DNA from: Caldilinea sp. CFX5
GTDB lineage: Bacteria; Chloroflexota; Anaerolineae; Caldilineales; Caldilineaceae
Length of the DNA: 64,000 nucleotides
Direction of reading: 5' to 3'
Assembly: GCA_021405325.1 (NCBI GenBank)
Contig: QWII01000024.1
Location: forward strand, 42,476-106,475
The position numbers were made by a program, and so were the translations under genes. The notes beneath the pieces are model-generated. The model did not search any database. It was not told the DNA's origin and saw only the letters and a list, made by a program, of their open reading frames with translations. How positions within the stretch are numbered: the stretch's first letter is position 1; each line of letters starts with the position of its first letter. Shown here piece by piece: positions 24,703-32,050 of the stretch.

Positions 24703-24834
24703 AAGGCAAAATTCCAATAATCAACAAAAATTGTCAATTTTTATTACAAAAGCAAAGCTTGGCATCTACTAGATAGCGATACCGCACTAACAATTTTCAA
24801 TTGACCATTGACAATTGACAATTAATGATTCCAG

Positions 24835-24907
24835 CGATCCCGATCGGATTTGAACCGATGATCGCCGACTCGACAGGCCGGCGGGGACTCCACTCCCCTA
24901 CGGGACC
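24835..24907 (-). tRNA. tRNA-Asp (GTC)
   Basis: Acceptor GGTCCCG/CGGGATC, D-stem GGGG/CCCC, anticodon stem CCGGC/GTCGG with loop CTGTCGA, T-arm ATCGG-TTCAAAT-CCGAT. First gene of the minus-strand tRNA array; a TAGAAT box lies about 13 nt upstream. CCA is not encoded. Confidence 0.93.
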
Positions 24908-24932
24908 ACGCTTGCGTTATTCTACCAATCAA

Positions 24933-24958
24933 AAAAGCGGGCCAGGTGGCCCGCTTTT
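24933..24958 (-). terminator. Rho-independent terminator upstream of the tRNA array
   Basis: AAAAGCGGGCC pairs perfectly with GGCCCGCTTTT around a 4-nt loop, with T-runs on both strands. It would end a minus-strand transcript coming from 24960-25215 just before tRNA-Asp. That stretch has no convincing ORF but ends in further hairpin-forming sequence (CCAGGGAAGG...CTCCCTCTGG near 24970-24995). Confidence 0.85.
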
Positions 24959-25223
24959 AGTCAAGCAATCCAGGGAAGGTACATCACTCCCTCTGGATCG
25001 ACTGTAAGCAGGGCCATGTAGAAAACGCGGGCTTTTCGGACGGCAGCGCTATGCTAATCGCCGGCATTGAGCTGAGGCGCGCGTCAGTAGAGCCGACATA
25101 ACTACCCAACTCGTGGGTGCGTTGATGTGTGACAAAGCAACAATTTTGATAATGCTGTCCCGATTTTCCGCAGTTCAAAGGTTTCATTAGATTGATTTGC
25201 TCAGAATAAAGGTAATACCCGTT

Positions 25224-25283
25224 CCGCTCCCAGCCAGTCCGTGACTGGCGTCAATCCGCCAGTCACGGACTGGCTGGGAGCGG
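25224..25283. repeat. Palindromic element D, 27-bp perfect stem
   Basis: Bases 25224-25250 are the exact complement of 25257-25283, with a 6-nt loop. The core AGCCAGTCCGTGACTGGC is in both arms. The right flank is AGTAGTTACTG and the left flank GGTAATACC, like the other members. Confidence 0.92.
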
Positions 25284-25304
25284 AGTAGTTACTGAGAAAG
25301 AACA

Positions 25305-25630
25305 AAAAACGCAGACCAGTTTGGCCTGCGTTTCGCAATCAGTGCGGTGAAGAGCGCTTGTGCTTGTGGGTTGATATCAGCGGTGGTGCATCAAGCGCTG
25401 CTCTGCTGGTTCATCGCAACGAGCGAAGGCAGGCAATGAGTTGGCGGGGAGACGAATCTCACCCTTCGTGGTATGTTCCATACCATCGATCCGCCCACTC
25501 AGATTCGGTTGTGCTTTTCGATAGAATGAACGGCCGGACATGGTTGCCTCGCAATTAACTTGAATCAGCAGATGATGTTACGACAATTTCGTTACAAAGG
25601 TTTCACTAGAAAACTGTCATATTTCGTTGC
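25305..25630 (-). ncRNA. Candidate short transcript (structured RNA or small-protein mRNA)
   Basis: This region is bounded by an excellent promoter (25638-25666) and an intrinsic terminator (25308-25332), predicting a minus-strand RNA of about 325 nt. It can form GAGTGGGCGG/CCCGCCAACTC-type pairing around hairpin TGGTATG-GAA-CATACCA. A 54-codon ORF (start near 25541, MSGRSFYRKAQPNLSGRIDG...) has a modest GCGAGG ribosome site and no recognised family. Near its 5' end TAGTGAAACCTTTG resembles TAATGAAACCTTTG at 25178-25191. Whether it is coding is undecided. Confidence 0.45.
25308..25332 (-). terminator. Rho-independent terminator
   Basis: On the minus strand AACGCAGGCC pairs with GGTCTGCGTT (one G-U) and is followed by a run of T (plus-strand A-run at 25304-25309). 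Confidence 0.85.
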
Positions 25631-25637
25631 TATGAAT

Positions 25638-25666
25638 AGCATAGCATAGCTTTTTCACTTTGTCAA
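25638..25666 (-). promoter_or_regulatory. Strong sigma70-type promoter, minus strand
   Basis: TTGACA (25661-25666) is the exact consensus -35. A 17-bp spacer and TATGCT (25638-25643) follow. It drives the 25305-25630 candidate transcript; it is the best promoter match in the window. Confidence 0.75.
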
Positions 25667-25696
25667 TACCCCAATTTTACAAATTTTTATGTCAAT

Positions 25697-26431
25697 TTAT
25701 TCAAAGCGCATCGCCTTAAACACCTCAAAATACCGTTTACTCCCATCTGCCTGCACCTCGCCCCACCGCTCCAACCAGCGGGCAGGGGCATCTTCGGGAT
25801 CTTCAATCTGGGTCTTGTGACAGAGAATAGACTGGATTTTGGTATTGATATCGTCCGTAATGTCAAAGCGGATGTTGGGTTGGGAATGACCAAAAACATA
25901 AAGCTGCGTGACTTTGTGCGGATGGTAGCCTTCGTCGGCCATCTCCGGGTAGAACATAGGGTTGTCCGCCGCCGGGAAGATGGCTTCCAGGGCAATCAGG
26001 CCGGCGTTACGGTGGTCGGGGTGGTTAATATAGGCATCGCCCACCAGATAGCGATCGGGGTCGGTGCAGATGATCAACTCCGGCTTGATGCGGCGAATCT
26101 GGCGGGTCACCCGTTCACGGATACGGCGGGTGGGGCGCAAAAAGCCATCTTCTTCGCCCATAAAAAGCACCTCCTTGACGCCGCAAAGAGCCGCGGCGTT
26201 GCGCTGTTCAATTTTGCGCAGGGCAATTAACTGATTGCGCGTGATCTCCGGGTTGTGATTGCCCTTGTCCCCATTGGTCAGAATCAGATAGGTGACTTCA
26301 ATTCCCTGGCGCGCCATCCGGATGGCTGTGCCGGCGCAGATAAATTCGGTATCATCGGGGTGGGCCATAATCACCAGCACCCGTTTCACATTGCGCCAGT
26401 CCGGCTCGACAAATTGTTTCTGTTCGCTCAT
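25697..26431 (-). CDS. PIG-L family deacetylase
   Basis: A 244-residue zinc-dependent N-acetyl deacetylase. The metal motif AHPDD (residues about 23-27, [11 protein letters not shown]) and the downstream HPDH are both present. ATG 26431 (MSEQKQF) is chosen because CAGGG lies upstream and the extension to 26521 is hydrophobic leader-like text without a ribosome site. The family acts on GlcNAc-containing small molecules (mycothiol- or bacillithiol-type precursors, lipid-linked sugars). The substrate here is unknown. It follows the ferredoxin gene on the same strand, with a terminator between. Confidence 0.92.
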   Translation of the reverse strand: MSEQKQFVEPDWRNVKRVLVIMAHPDDTEFICAGTAIRMARQGIEVTYLILTNGDKGNHNPEITRNQLIALRKIEQRNAAALCGVKEVLFMGEEDGFLRPTRRIRERVTRQIRRIKPELIICTDPDRYLVGDAYINHPDHRNAGLIALEAIFPAADNPMFYPEMADEGYHPHKVTQLYVFGHSQPNIRFDITDDINTKIQSILCHKTQIEDPEDAPARWLERWGEVQADGSKRYFEVFKAMRFE

Positions 26432-26490
26432 GTCGTTCAAACCCTGATTTAACGAAAGGAAGGGGAAGCAGACGGTCGAAAGAATAGAAA

Positions 26491-26514
26491 AAACCTCTGC
26501 CTGAACAGAGGTTT
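26491..26514 (-). terminator. Rho-independent terminator after the ferredoxin gene
   Basis: AAACCTCTG pairs with CAGAGGTTT around a 6-nt loop. On the minus strand the hairpin is followed by TTTTTT, ending ferredoxin transcripts. Confidence 0.88.
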
Positions 26515-26548
26515 CTTGCAAAACATAGGACGCTTATGAAAAGGTCTA

Positions 26549-26821
26549 CTATGGCGCCTTCGAGGTATAGCCTGGGCCTTCGGTGAAGAAGAGAGCATTC
26601 AGTTCGGTGCAATATTCATACTCTTCGGCCAGATCTTCCGCCGGGCGAATGGCATCAACCGGGCATTCGGGCACGCAAGCGCCGCAGTCGATGCAGGTGG
26701 CCGGATCGATATAGTACCAGGGCCATTCCTCTTCCGGGAAGCCGGGGATGATGCATTCAACCGGGCAAACCTCTGCGCAGGCGCCATCGCGAATGCACAG
26801 ATCAAAGATTACGTGGGTCAT
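26549..26821 (-). CDS. Ferredoxin with two Fe-S cluster motifs
   Basis: A 90-residue electron carrier. The first half has Cys in CIRDGACAEVCPVECI, a [3Fe-4S]- or variant [4Fe-4S]-type spacing. The second half has the canonical CIDCGACVPECP motif for [4Fe-4S]. This arrangement and the acidic C-terminal extension are typical of 7Fe/8Fe ferredoxins of aerobes. ATG 26821 follows a perfect AGGAGG. It is monocistronic with its own terminator. The redox partner is not identifiable from context. Confidence 0.95.
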   Translation of the reverse strand: MTHVIFDLCIRDGACAEVCPVECIIPGFPEEEWPWYYIDPATCIDCGACVPECPVDAIRPAEDLAEEYEYCTELNALFFTEGPGYTSKAP

Positions 26822-27041
26822 GAGAACAAAACCTCCTCAAGAATAAGCAGCCAATGTGCTTCAGGATTTATTCAAATTGCCTTCAGGCAAAAGTTTACAA
26901 ATGCCAGACTGTCAGAGCCGCCGAAAGGATGGGCAATGTGCATTTGTTCAAAAGCGCACAAAGCAATAGTTGATGTGGATTGTACTTGGCTTTGCGGGAA
27001 ATGTCAACTGTGACCAGCAAAAAGAGAATATTATAGCAGCA

Positions 27042-27090
27042 GTTGGTTGGTTCGTTGGTTTCGACAAGCTCAACCAACGAACCAACCAAC
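27042..27090. repeat. Perfect 19-bp inverted repeat
   Basis: GTTGGTTGGTTCGTTGGTT (27042-27060) is the exact complement of 27072-27090, loop TCGACAAGCTC. It lies just after the stop of the minus-strand crp-like gene. It may act in transcript ending, but lacks a T-run. Confidence 0.9.
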
Positions 27091-27096
27091 CATCCT

Positions 27097-27804
27097 TTAA
27101 TTCTCCGCTACTTCTTCTAACCCTTCCCGGTCGAGAATGACGATGCGTTTGCGACCGATATCGATATAACCGCCGGCTTTCAAGTCGTTGAGAACTTGGG
27201 TCGCGGTTTCGCGATAGGTGCCGACGCTCTCCGCCAAATCCTGGTGAGTCAGACCGGCGATGTTGTCGCTGCCCTGTTCTTCGGCCAGACGCAACAAGAG
27301 ACTTGCCAGCCGGGCCGGGATGCCTTTGAAGGCCATGTTTTCCAACCGCTCCTCGGCCTCGCGCAACCGTTTACCGGTGATTTCGAGGATGCGCAACGCC
27401 ACCTGCGGCTTGTTAAGAATTAAGCGCTCCAGATCGGTGCGGCTCATCACACAGATGAGGCAATCCTCAATCGCTTCGGCAAAGGTGTTGTGCATCTTTG
27501 TGCCTAGGAGCGCCATTTCGCCAAAGAGCGTATGGGGGCCTAAGGTGGTGATGACCAACTTTTTGCCCTCCGGGCTAATGCGATAGAGTTGAACCCGCCC
27601 TTCTTTGAGAATGAATAAAACTTCGCCCGGCTCTTCCGGGCGGTAGAAGACACGCCCTTTGGGGACGGTGCTCATAGTGGTGATTCGGTTGAGTTCTTCC
27701 ATCTCGCGGGGCGACAGATCGCGAAAGACGGTCAATTCCGAGAGATAGCGCATCTTCTCAGCCGGTTGCAATAAGGTTCGCTCATCAGTTTTCACAGTGT
27801 ACAT
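27097..27804 (-). CDS. Crp/Fnr family transcriptional regulator
   Basis: A 235-residue regulator. The cyclic-nucleotide-binding-like beta-roll spans residues about 20-140 ([28 protein letters not shown]). A dimerisation helix follows, then a winged helix-turn-helix ([20 protein letters not shown]). No Fnr-type N-terminal cysteine cluster is seen. In the cNMP pocket FGEMALLG lacks the usual Arg-Ser, so cAMP binding is doubtful. The start ATG 27804 has AAGGAG. Targets are unknown; the neighbouring thioredoxin-like gene is upstream on the same strand. Confidence 0.93.
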   Translation of the reverse strand: MYTVKTDERTLLQPAEKMRYLSELTVFRDLSPREMEELNRITTMSTVPKGRVFYRPEEPGEVLFILKEGRVQLYRISPEGKKLVITTLGPHTLFGEMALLGTKMHNTFAEAIEDCLICVMSRTDLERLILNKPQVALRILEITGKRLREAEERLENMAFKGIPARLASLLLRLAEEQGSDNIAGLTHQDLAESVGTYRETATQVLNDLKAGGYIDIGRKRIVILDREGLEEVAEN

Positions 27805-27995
27805 GCTCCTTATGCTTCAGGGTTGGCAGCCGCTCCCTGATTCAGGTCGATTTTGTACGTACATAAGCTCTGCAGTGATGACGTAAATTCGATTGCGATG
27901 GATCACACCAAAATCGGCCGTGTCATCGCTAATTGTTACGCACGTCAACGCCGCTCAGGAGAAGTCGAACTTCTGGCTCAACTGCGTAACGTCTA

Positions 27996-28280
27996 TCAAA
28001 CAAAATTTTGAAACGTTTCGTAAATTTTTTCCAGCGACGGGTTGCCTAAAGACCAAAGACGGCCATTGAGCAGATAGGTCGGCGTCGCAAAAACAGCTTC
28101 AGGGATGATCTCTTGTCTCTCATGAATATCAACCAGGCGCACTTGAACCTGAGCAAAATTGCGCCGGATGATTTCAGCTACCTCATACGCATATTCGCAC
28201 ACAGGGCAATGTGTGCTAACATAAATGGCGAGCGAAGGTTGATCGCTCTGCCCAATCACTAATTGTTCCCCACCCACCAC
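27996..28280 (-). CDS. Thioredoxin/glutaredoxin-fold protein with CPVC motif
   Basis: A 94-residue protein. The beta-strand LAIYVSTHCPVCEYAYEVAE carries the redox motif CPVC near residues 25-28. The cis-proline segment ATPTYLLNGRLWSLGNPS follows. This is the layout of short glutaredoxin-like or arsenate-reductase-like thioredoxin folds. The start is GTG 28280 with AAGGA upstream. It could reduce a specific partner, but none is linked by context. Confidence 0.78.
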   Translation of the reverse strand: MVGGEQLVIGQSDQPSLAIYVSTHCPVCEYAYEVAEIIRRNFAQVQVRLVDIHERQEIIPEAVFATPTYLLNGRLWSLGNPSLEKIYETFQNFV

Positions 28281-28478
28281 GCAATTCCTTCACAGCGTCA
28301 CCAATGATAACTGTCCATTTCGGCAGCCAAGCGCACGCTTTGGACAAGCACCGGGACAGATTGTAGACAATAGGTCTACAGCTTACTCTAGCTGTTTGGT
28401 TGACTTCTGTGACCGGACTTACGTCCTTGTTCGTTTACCCCAGCTCCCTGCCATCCATTCGTAGCGTAGGGGCAGAAA

Positions 28479-28504
28479 AAGCCGGGTTATGGATAACCCG
28501 GCTT
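28479..28504 (-). terminator. Rho-independent terminator of the radical SAM gene
   Basis: AAGCCGGGTTAT pairs perfectly with ATAACCCGGCTT across a 2-nt turn and is followed by TTTTT on the minus strand. Confidence 0.88.
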
Positions 28505-28550
28505 GCGAGACAACATCAACTGCTGATCCAACGCTGGTCAAGCAATGGGG

Positions 28551-29891
28551 TTATAATACATTCCGGTAAGCGTAGGTGCGTCGGTAGCCATAGTCGGTAC
28601 TAAAGCTGCCAAAGAGCTTCTTGCTTGCCTTTGCCAGCGGATAGCGTCCGAGCGAACGCAACCCACGCCGGGCGATCTGGTTGGGACTATAAAGTTTGCG
28701 ACAGAGCCAGTCATAGGCGCCGCGCAATTCATCCACCGTAAAATTCTTGGGGATGAAGGTGACATGGGCGGTGTCGTAGTGGCTCCACGGCACATCCAGC
28801 AGTCGCTTTTCCGCCTCTACTTGGGCACGGAAGGGGGTGCCGGGGTAGGGAGTCAACATGGTGGCGCTGACGCTGTCCAGTTCGCTGTTGCGCACAAAGT
28901 CCCACATGGCCTGGAAGGTAGCGGGCGTATCTTCGTCAAAGCCCATGACAAACAAGCCCACAACGCCAACACCGGCGCCGCGAATGGTGCGGATCGCGTC
29001 CTTCGCCTGATTGGCAACACCTTTGGACTTGCCCCCCAACTCGCTGCGATTATCGGGGTTGACGCTCTCAAAGCCGATAAAGTGCTTGTCCAGGTGGGCA
29101 GCGACGCTCATCTCCAACAGGTCGGGATGCTTGGCAATGCTCATTTCCGATTGGCAAGTCCAGCCATGCAGATCGAGCTTGCTCAACGCTTCAAAGAGAT
29201 TGGCGCAATAGTCCGGGTCGGTGGTGAAGTTTAGACCAAAGTTGTCATCGGTCAGGAAGAAGCGCTTGATGCCCCGGCGTTTGATTTCATCAACCACTTC
29301 GTCAATTGGGCGCAGCCGCATCTTCCGACCACTGACCCGGATCGCCGTGCAGAAGGAGCAGTTGCGTGGACAGCCGCGGGTAATTTCCAGGTAAGGCGTC
29401 CAGTAATGGTTATGCTCATCCACCATCTTGATCACCCGGTCACTAATGATGGCCAGACCGTCGAGATTGGCCCAGCGTTCATCTTCATAAACCGGTTGCA
29501 GCCCCTTGACGCCGTCGGCGGCAAAATCTTGCAGTAATTGCTGCCAGGTAAAATAGCCCTCGCCGACCATGATACTATGGGTAAAGGTCTTGCTATGTTC
29601 CTGCACAAGAGTGGCATGGACGCCGCCAAGCACTACGCCGGCCCCTTGCTTCATGGCGCGCCGGGCAATTTGTTCAGCCCGCTCAATGGTCACCGTCATC
29701 GAGGTGATGCCGACCAGATCGCCTTCGCGCAGAGTGTCCAGCGGCAGATCGCGCACATTTTCGTCCCAGATCTCCACCGGCATTTCATCCGGCACCAGCG
29801 AAGCCAGGCGCATCAACGTATAGGGTGAACCGGGGGCTTTGCCAAAGACGCGACCATCGCGTTTGGGCTGGATCAGGACGACACGACGCAT
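28551..29891 (-). CDS. B12-binding domain radical SAM protein
   Basis: A 446-residue enzyme. ATG 29891 (MRRVVLIQPKRDG) has GGAGGT upstream; the frame is open to 29933. Residues 1-150 form a cobalamin-binding Rossmann-like domain (GDLVGITSMT, GAGVVLGGVHATL). The radical SAM cluster motif CPRNCSFC lies near 175-182, followed by the usual GIKRFFLTDDNF and TMLTPYPGTPF segments. Enzymes of this class methylate or rearrange unactivated carbons or act in lipid/tetrapyrrole chemistry. No neighbouring substrate gene narrows this one. Confidence 0.92.
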   Translation of the reverse strand: MRRVVLIQPKRDGRVFGKAPGSPYTLMRLASLVPDEMPVEIWDENVRDLPLDTLREGDLVGITSMTVTIERAEQIARRAMKQGAGVVLGGVHATLVQEHSKTFTHSIMVGEGYFTWQQLLQDFAADGVKGLQPVYEDERWANLDGLAIISDRVIKMVDEHNHYWTPYLEITRGCPRNCSFCTAIRVSGRKMRLRPIDEVVDEIKRRGIKRFFLTDDNFGLNFTTDPDYCANLFEALSKLDLHGWTCQSEMSIAKHPDLLEMSVAAHLDKHFIGFESVNPDNRSELGGKSKGVANQAKDAIRTIRGAGVGVVGLFVMGFDEDTPATFQAMWDFVRNSELDSVSATMLTPYPGTPFRAQVEAEKRLLDVPWSHYDTAHVTFIPKNFTVDELRGAYDWLCRKLYSPNQIARRGLRSLGRYPLAKASKKLFGSFSTDYGYRRTYAYRNVL

Positions 29892-29937
29892 AATACCTCC
29901 GCCTAAAGCGCTGCTGAGAAGAGAACAGTTCAAGATA

Positions 29938-30015
29938 ATCAGTAGTCCACAGTCGTATAGCCGCGTAGTCCAGAGTCCAGCTAGTCCAAGTGCAGCTATA
30001 TTGCGCTCTACTGAT
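29938..30015. repeat. 78-bp dispersed element, copy 2
   Basis: Complementary ends ATCAGTAG (29938-29945) and CTACTGAT (30008-30015). It shares CGCGTAGTCCAGAGTC (29962-29977) with copy 1 at 23338-23412. Confidence 0.7.
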
Positions 30016-30094
30016 AATGGGAAATCATATCACAATTCTTTCGTGATACCAAGAAATTAATCTAAAAAGTTTCATAAAAATTCCCGTAGGGGGT

Positions 30095-30541
30095 CTAGAC
30101 CACATAGAGCATCATAAAAATCGAATAGAGGACGCTGACGATCAACCCCATGATCACTTCAAAGCCGGTGTGGCCGAGCAACTCCTTTAGCTCTTCCTCG
30201 CTGATCGGTTGGCCGCTAAAGAGTTCGCGTAGGATCTGGTTGAGGATGCGGGCATGTTTCCCGCTCTGCTGACGAACGCCGGTGGCGTCATACATGACAA
30301 TAAAGGCAAGCACCGCAGAAATGGCAAAGAACGGGCTATCCAGGCCATATTGGACCGCCAACACAGTTGCCAGGCTACAGACAAGCGCCGTATGGCTACT
30401 GGGCATCCCGCCGGCGCGACTGAAGACCCGCCAGTCCAATTTGCCTGTATGCGACCATTCCCACAAGACCTTAAACAATTGTACCAACAACGCAATGCTG
30501 ACCGGCACCCAGAGCGCACTATTAGACCAGAGGGCAGCCAT
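30095..30541 (-). CDS. Divergent PAP2 family (DUF212/YuiD-like) membrane protein
   Basis: A 148-residue membrane protein. The conserved AGGMPSSHTALVCSLAT (near residue 45), DATGVRQQSGKHARILN and LLGHTGFEVIMGLIVS motifs identify the YuiD/DUF212 group related to acid phosphatases. Four to five hydrophobic helices are visible. It is 6 bp downstream of xseB on the same strand. The substrate is unknown for the family. Confidence 0.93.
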   Translation of the reverse strand: MAALWSNSALWVPVSIALLVQLFKVLWEWSHTGKLDWRVFSRAGGMPSSHTALVCSLATVLAVQYGLDSPFFAISAVLAFIVMYDATGVRQQSGKHARILNQILRELFSGQPISEEELKELLGHTGFEVIMGLIVSVLYSIFMMLYVV

Positions 30542-30547
30542 CCACGC

Positions 30548-30802
30548 CTACCCTTCCTGCCAGCCGGTAAAGGGAGTAATCTGCCCATCCGCCTGCCACT
30601 TGCGCACCCGGAGTTCGGCAGCGTTGAGCAAGGTGGTGCAATGATCCGACAAAACGACGCCCCGTTCATAGAGGCTCAACGAGGTTTCCAGCGGGAGGTC
30701 GTCCCGTTCTAATGTGGACAAAATCAGTTCCAGTTGGGCCAGCGCCTCTTCATACGAGAGTTCTTGCACCGGTGCGTTGGATAATTCGCTCACAGCACTC
30801 AT
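30548..30802 (-). CDS. xseB: Exodeoxyribonuclease VII small subunit
   Basis: An 84-residue protein from ATG 30802; an ATG two codons earlier and starts up to 30859 are also open, so the start is uncertain. The core LSYEEALAQLELILSTLERD and the following ETSLSLYERGVVLSDHC are diagnostic of XseB, a helical protein that forms the multimeric collar on XseA. It contributes to single-strand DNA degradation and mismatch repair. The large subunit is not in the window. The gene precedes the YuiD-like gene. Confidence 0.92.
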   Translation of the reverse strand: MSAVSELSNAPVQELSYEEALAQLELILSTLERDDLPLETSLSLYERGVVLSDHCTTLLNAAELRVRKWQADGQITPFTGWQEG

Positions 30803-30917
30803 CCTCATCCCTTTTTCACAAGAAGGTTGATTAGTTGACATCTGCGCTTGACTTCGCAATGGCTATTGTACCTGTCTTTGGGCCAAAGATGCAACGTTGC
30901 AGAGGGTCAACTACCTT

Positions 30918-30980
30918 TCTGCTCCCAGCCAGTCACGGACTGGCAATCCAGTCGCCAGTCCGTGACTGGCTGGGAGCAGA
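30918..30980. repeat. Palindromic element E, 27-bp perfect stem
   Basis: Bases 30918-30944 are the exact complement of 30954-30980, loop of 9 nt. The core AGCCAGTCACGGACTGGC is in both arms, in the opposite sense to element D. Flanks: CAACTACC on the left and TAGTTG on the right. It sits between divergently transcribed xseB and the Ada-like gene. Confidence 0.92.
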
Positions 30981-31071
30981 AGAGTTTCTAGTTGCGCAAG
31001 AAACGGGTGGTTGGTGCGTCAATTTGCTTTTATAATCGGGTTATCGATAATTCATGTTGTGAGGGGATAAA

Positions 31072-31938
31072 ATGATCAGGCAAACAATGATGACCGATTA
31101 TCAACGGGTTGCGCAGGCAATCCAATACTTAGAGCAAAATTATCAGGCGCAACCGTCGCTCGACGAGCTGGCGGCGCAGTTGGCGCTGAGTCCGTTTCAC
31201 TTACAGCGGCTGTTCACCCAATGGGCAGGCGTCAGCCCGAAACGTTTTGTCCAATATCTGACGGCGGAACATGCCAAGCATCTGCTCACCCATGCCCATA
31301 GCGTTCTTGACGCCGCTTATGAAACTGGTCTCTCCGGACCGGGTCGGCTACATGATCTGCTAATCGCCACCGAAGCGGTGACGCCGGGCGAGTTTAAGCA
31401 GCGGGGCGCCGGTCTTCAGATCGCCTATGGTCGCCATGAAACGCCCTTTGGCGATTGTCTGCTGGCTGTTACGACGCGCGGCATCTGTCAACTGCTCTTC
31501 TTGACCGATGGTGGGTGGGTGCAAGCGGTGAACGAGTTTCGTGAGCAGTGGCAGGAAGCAAATCTAGTCGAGGATACGAGCCAAACGCAGCCTTATATTG
31601 ACCAGATTTTCCCGGTCAATGGGCAGCGGGGTCAACGCGCCATCACGTTGCTGCTCAAGGGGACAAATTTTCAACTCAAGGTCTGGCATGCGCTGCTCCA
31701 GATTCCGCAGGGCGCGGCTTGGTCGTATGAAGATGTGGCGCAGGCCATCGGGCAACCGACGGCGGCCAGAGCGGTCGGCGGGGCGGTGGGGGCCAACCCG
31801 ATTGGTTATCTCATCCCCTGTCACCGAGTGATCCGCAAGAGCGGGGTGATCCAGGAATACCGCTGGGGGCCAACACGCAAAAAGGCGATGTTGGCGTGGG
31901 AATCGGCCCAGTATGAGATGCGGAGTCAAGCGGCGTAG
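31072..31938 (+). CDS. AraC-type HTH / O6-alkylguanine-DNA alkyltransferase (Ada-like)
   Basis: A 288-residue two-domain protein. Residues about 10-110 form an AraC double helix-turn-helix (LDELAAQLALSPFHLQRLF, AAYETGLSGPGRLHDLL). Residues about 120-280 form the methyltransferase with active-site PCHRV and upstream ALLQIPQGAAWSYEDVA. It corresponds to Ada without the N-terminal zinc/phosphotriester domain, so it repairs O6-methylguanine directly but lacks the classic methyl-phosphotriester sensor. ATG 31072 follows GAGGGG. A TATAAT at 31031-31036 is a plausible -10 box. Confidence 0.94.
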   Translation: MIRQTMMTDYQRVAQAIQYLEQNYQAQPSLDELAAQLALSPFHLQRLFTQWAGVSPKRFVQYLTAEHAKHLLTHAHSVLDAAYETGLSGPGRLHDLLIATEAVTPGEFKQRGAGLQIAYGRHETPFGDCLLAVTTRGICQLLFLTDGGWVQAVNEFREQWQEANLVEDTSQTQPYIDQIFPVNGQRGQRAITLLLKGTNFQLKVWHALLQIPQGAAWSYEDVAQAIGQPTAARAVGGAVGANPIGYLIPCHRVIRKSGVIQEYRWGPTRKKAMLAWESAQYEMRSQAA

Positions 31939-31957
31939 CAGGCATACCATGACCATA

Positions 31958-32002
31958 AAAGCGGCGTGTACAACAGCCATTGACTGTTGTACACGCCGCT
32001 TT
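31958..32002. terminator. Bidirectional 19-bp hairpin terminator
   Basis: AAAGCGGCGTGTACAACAG (31958-31976) is the exact complement of 31984-32002, with A- and T-rich ends. It lies between convergent genes. Confidence 0.85.
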
Positions 32003-32050
32003 CATAAACAGGGAACGCCAACGTGGCGCAGCGCAAGGGAATGGTCTGCT

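Noticed and set aside
24984..25187. 67-codon minus-strand ORF starting at the TGAAACCTTTG repeat
   Set aside because: No good ribosome site and no coding character; the stretch ends in an intrinsic terminator and looks like leader RNA.
25305..25630. 6S RNA, tmRNA, SRP RNA or RNase P RNA
   Set aside because: None of the hallmark sequences (tRNA-Ala-like ends, GGAA-capped SRP hairpin, RNase P core motifs, long closing stem with bubble) were seen.
17966..30980. CRISPR-like reading of the repeated GTCCGTGAC cores
   Set aside because: Copies are scattered kilobases apart, are palindromic elements and have no spacer array or cas genes.
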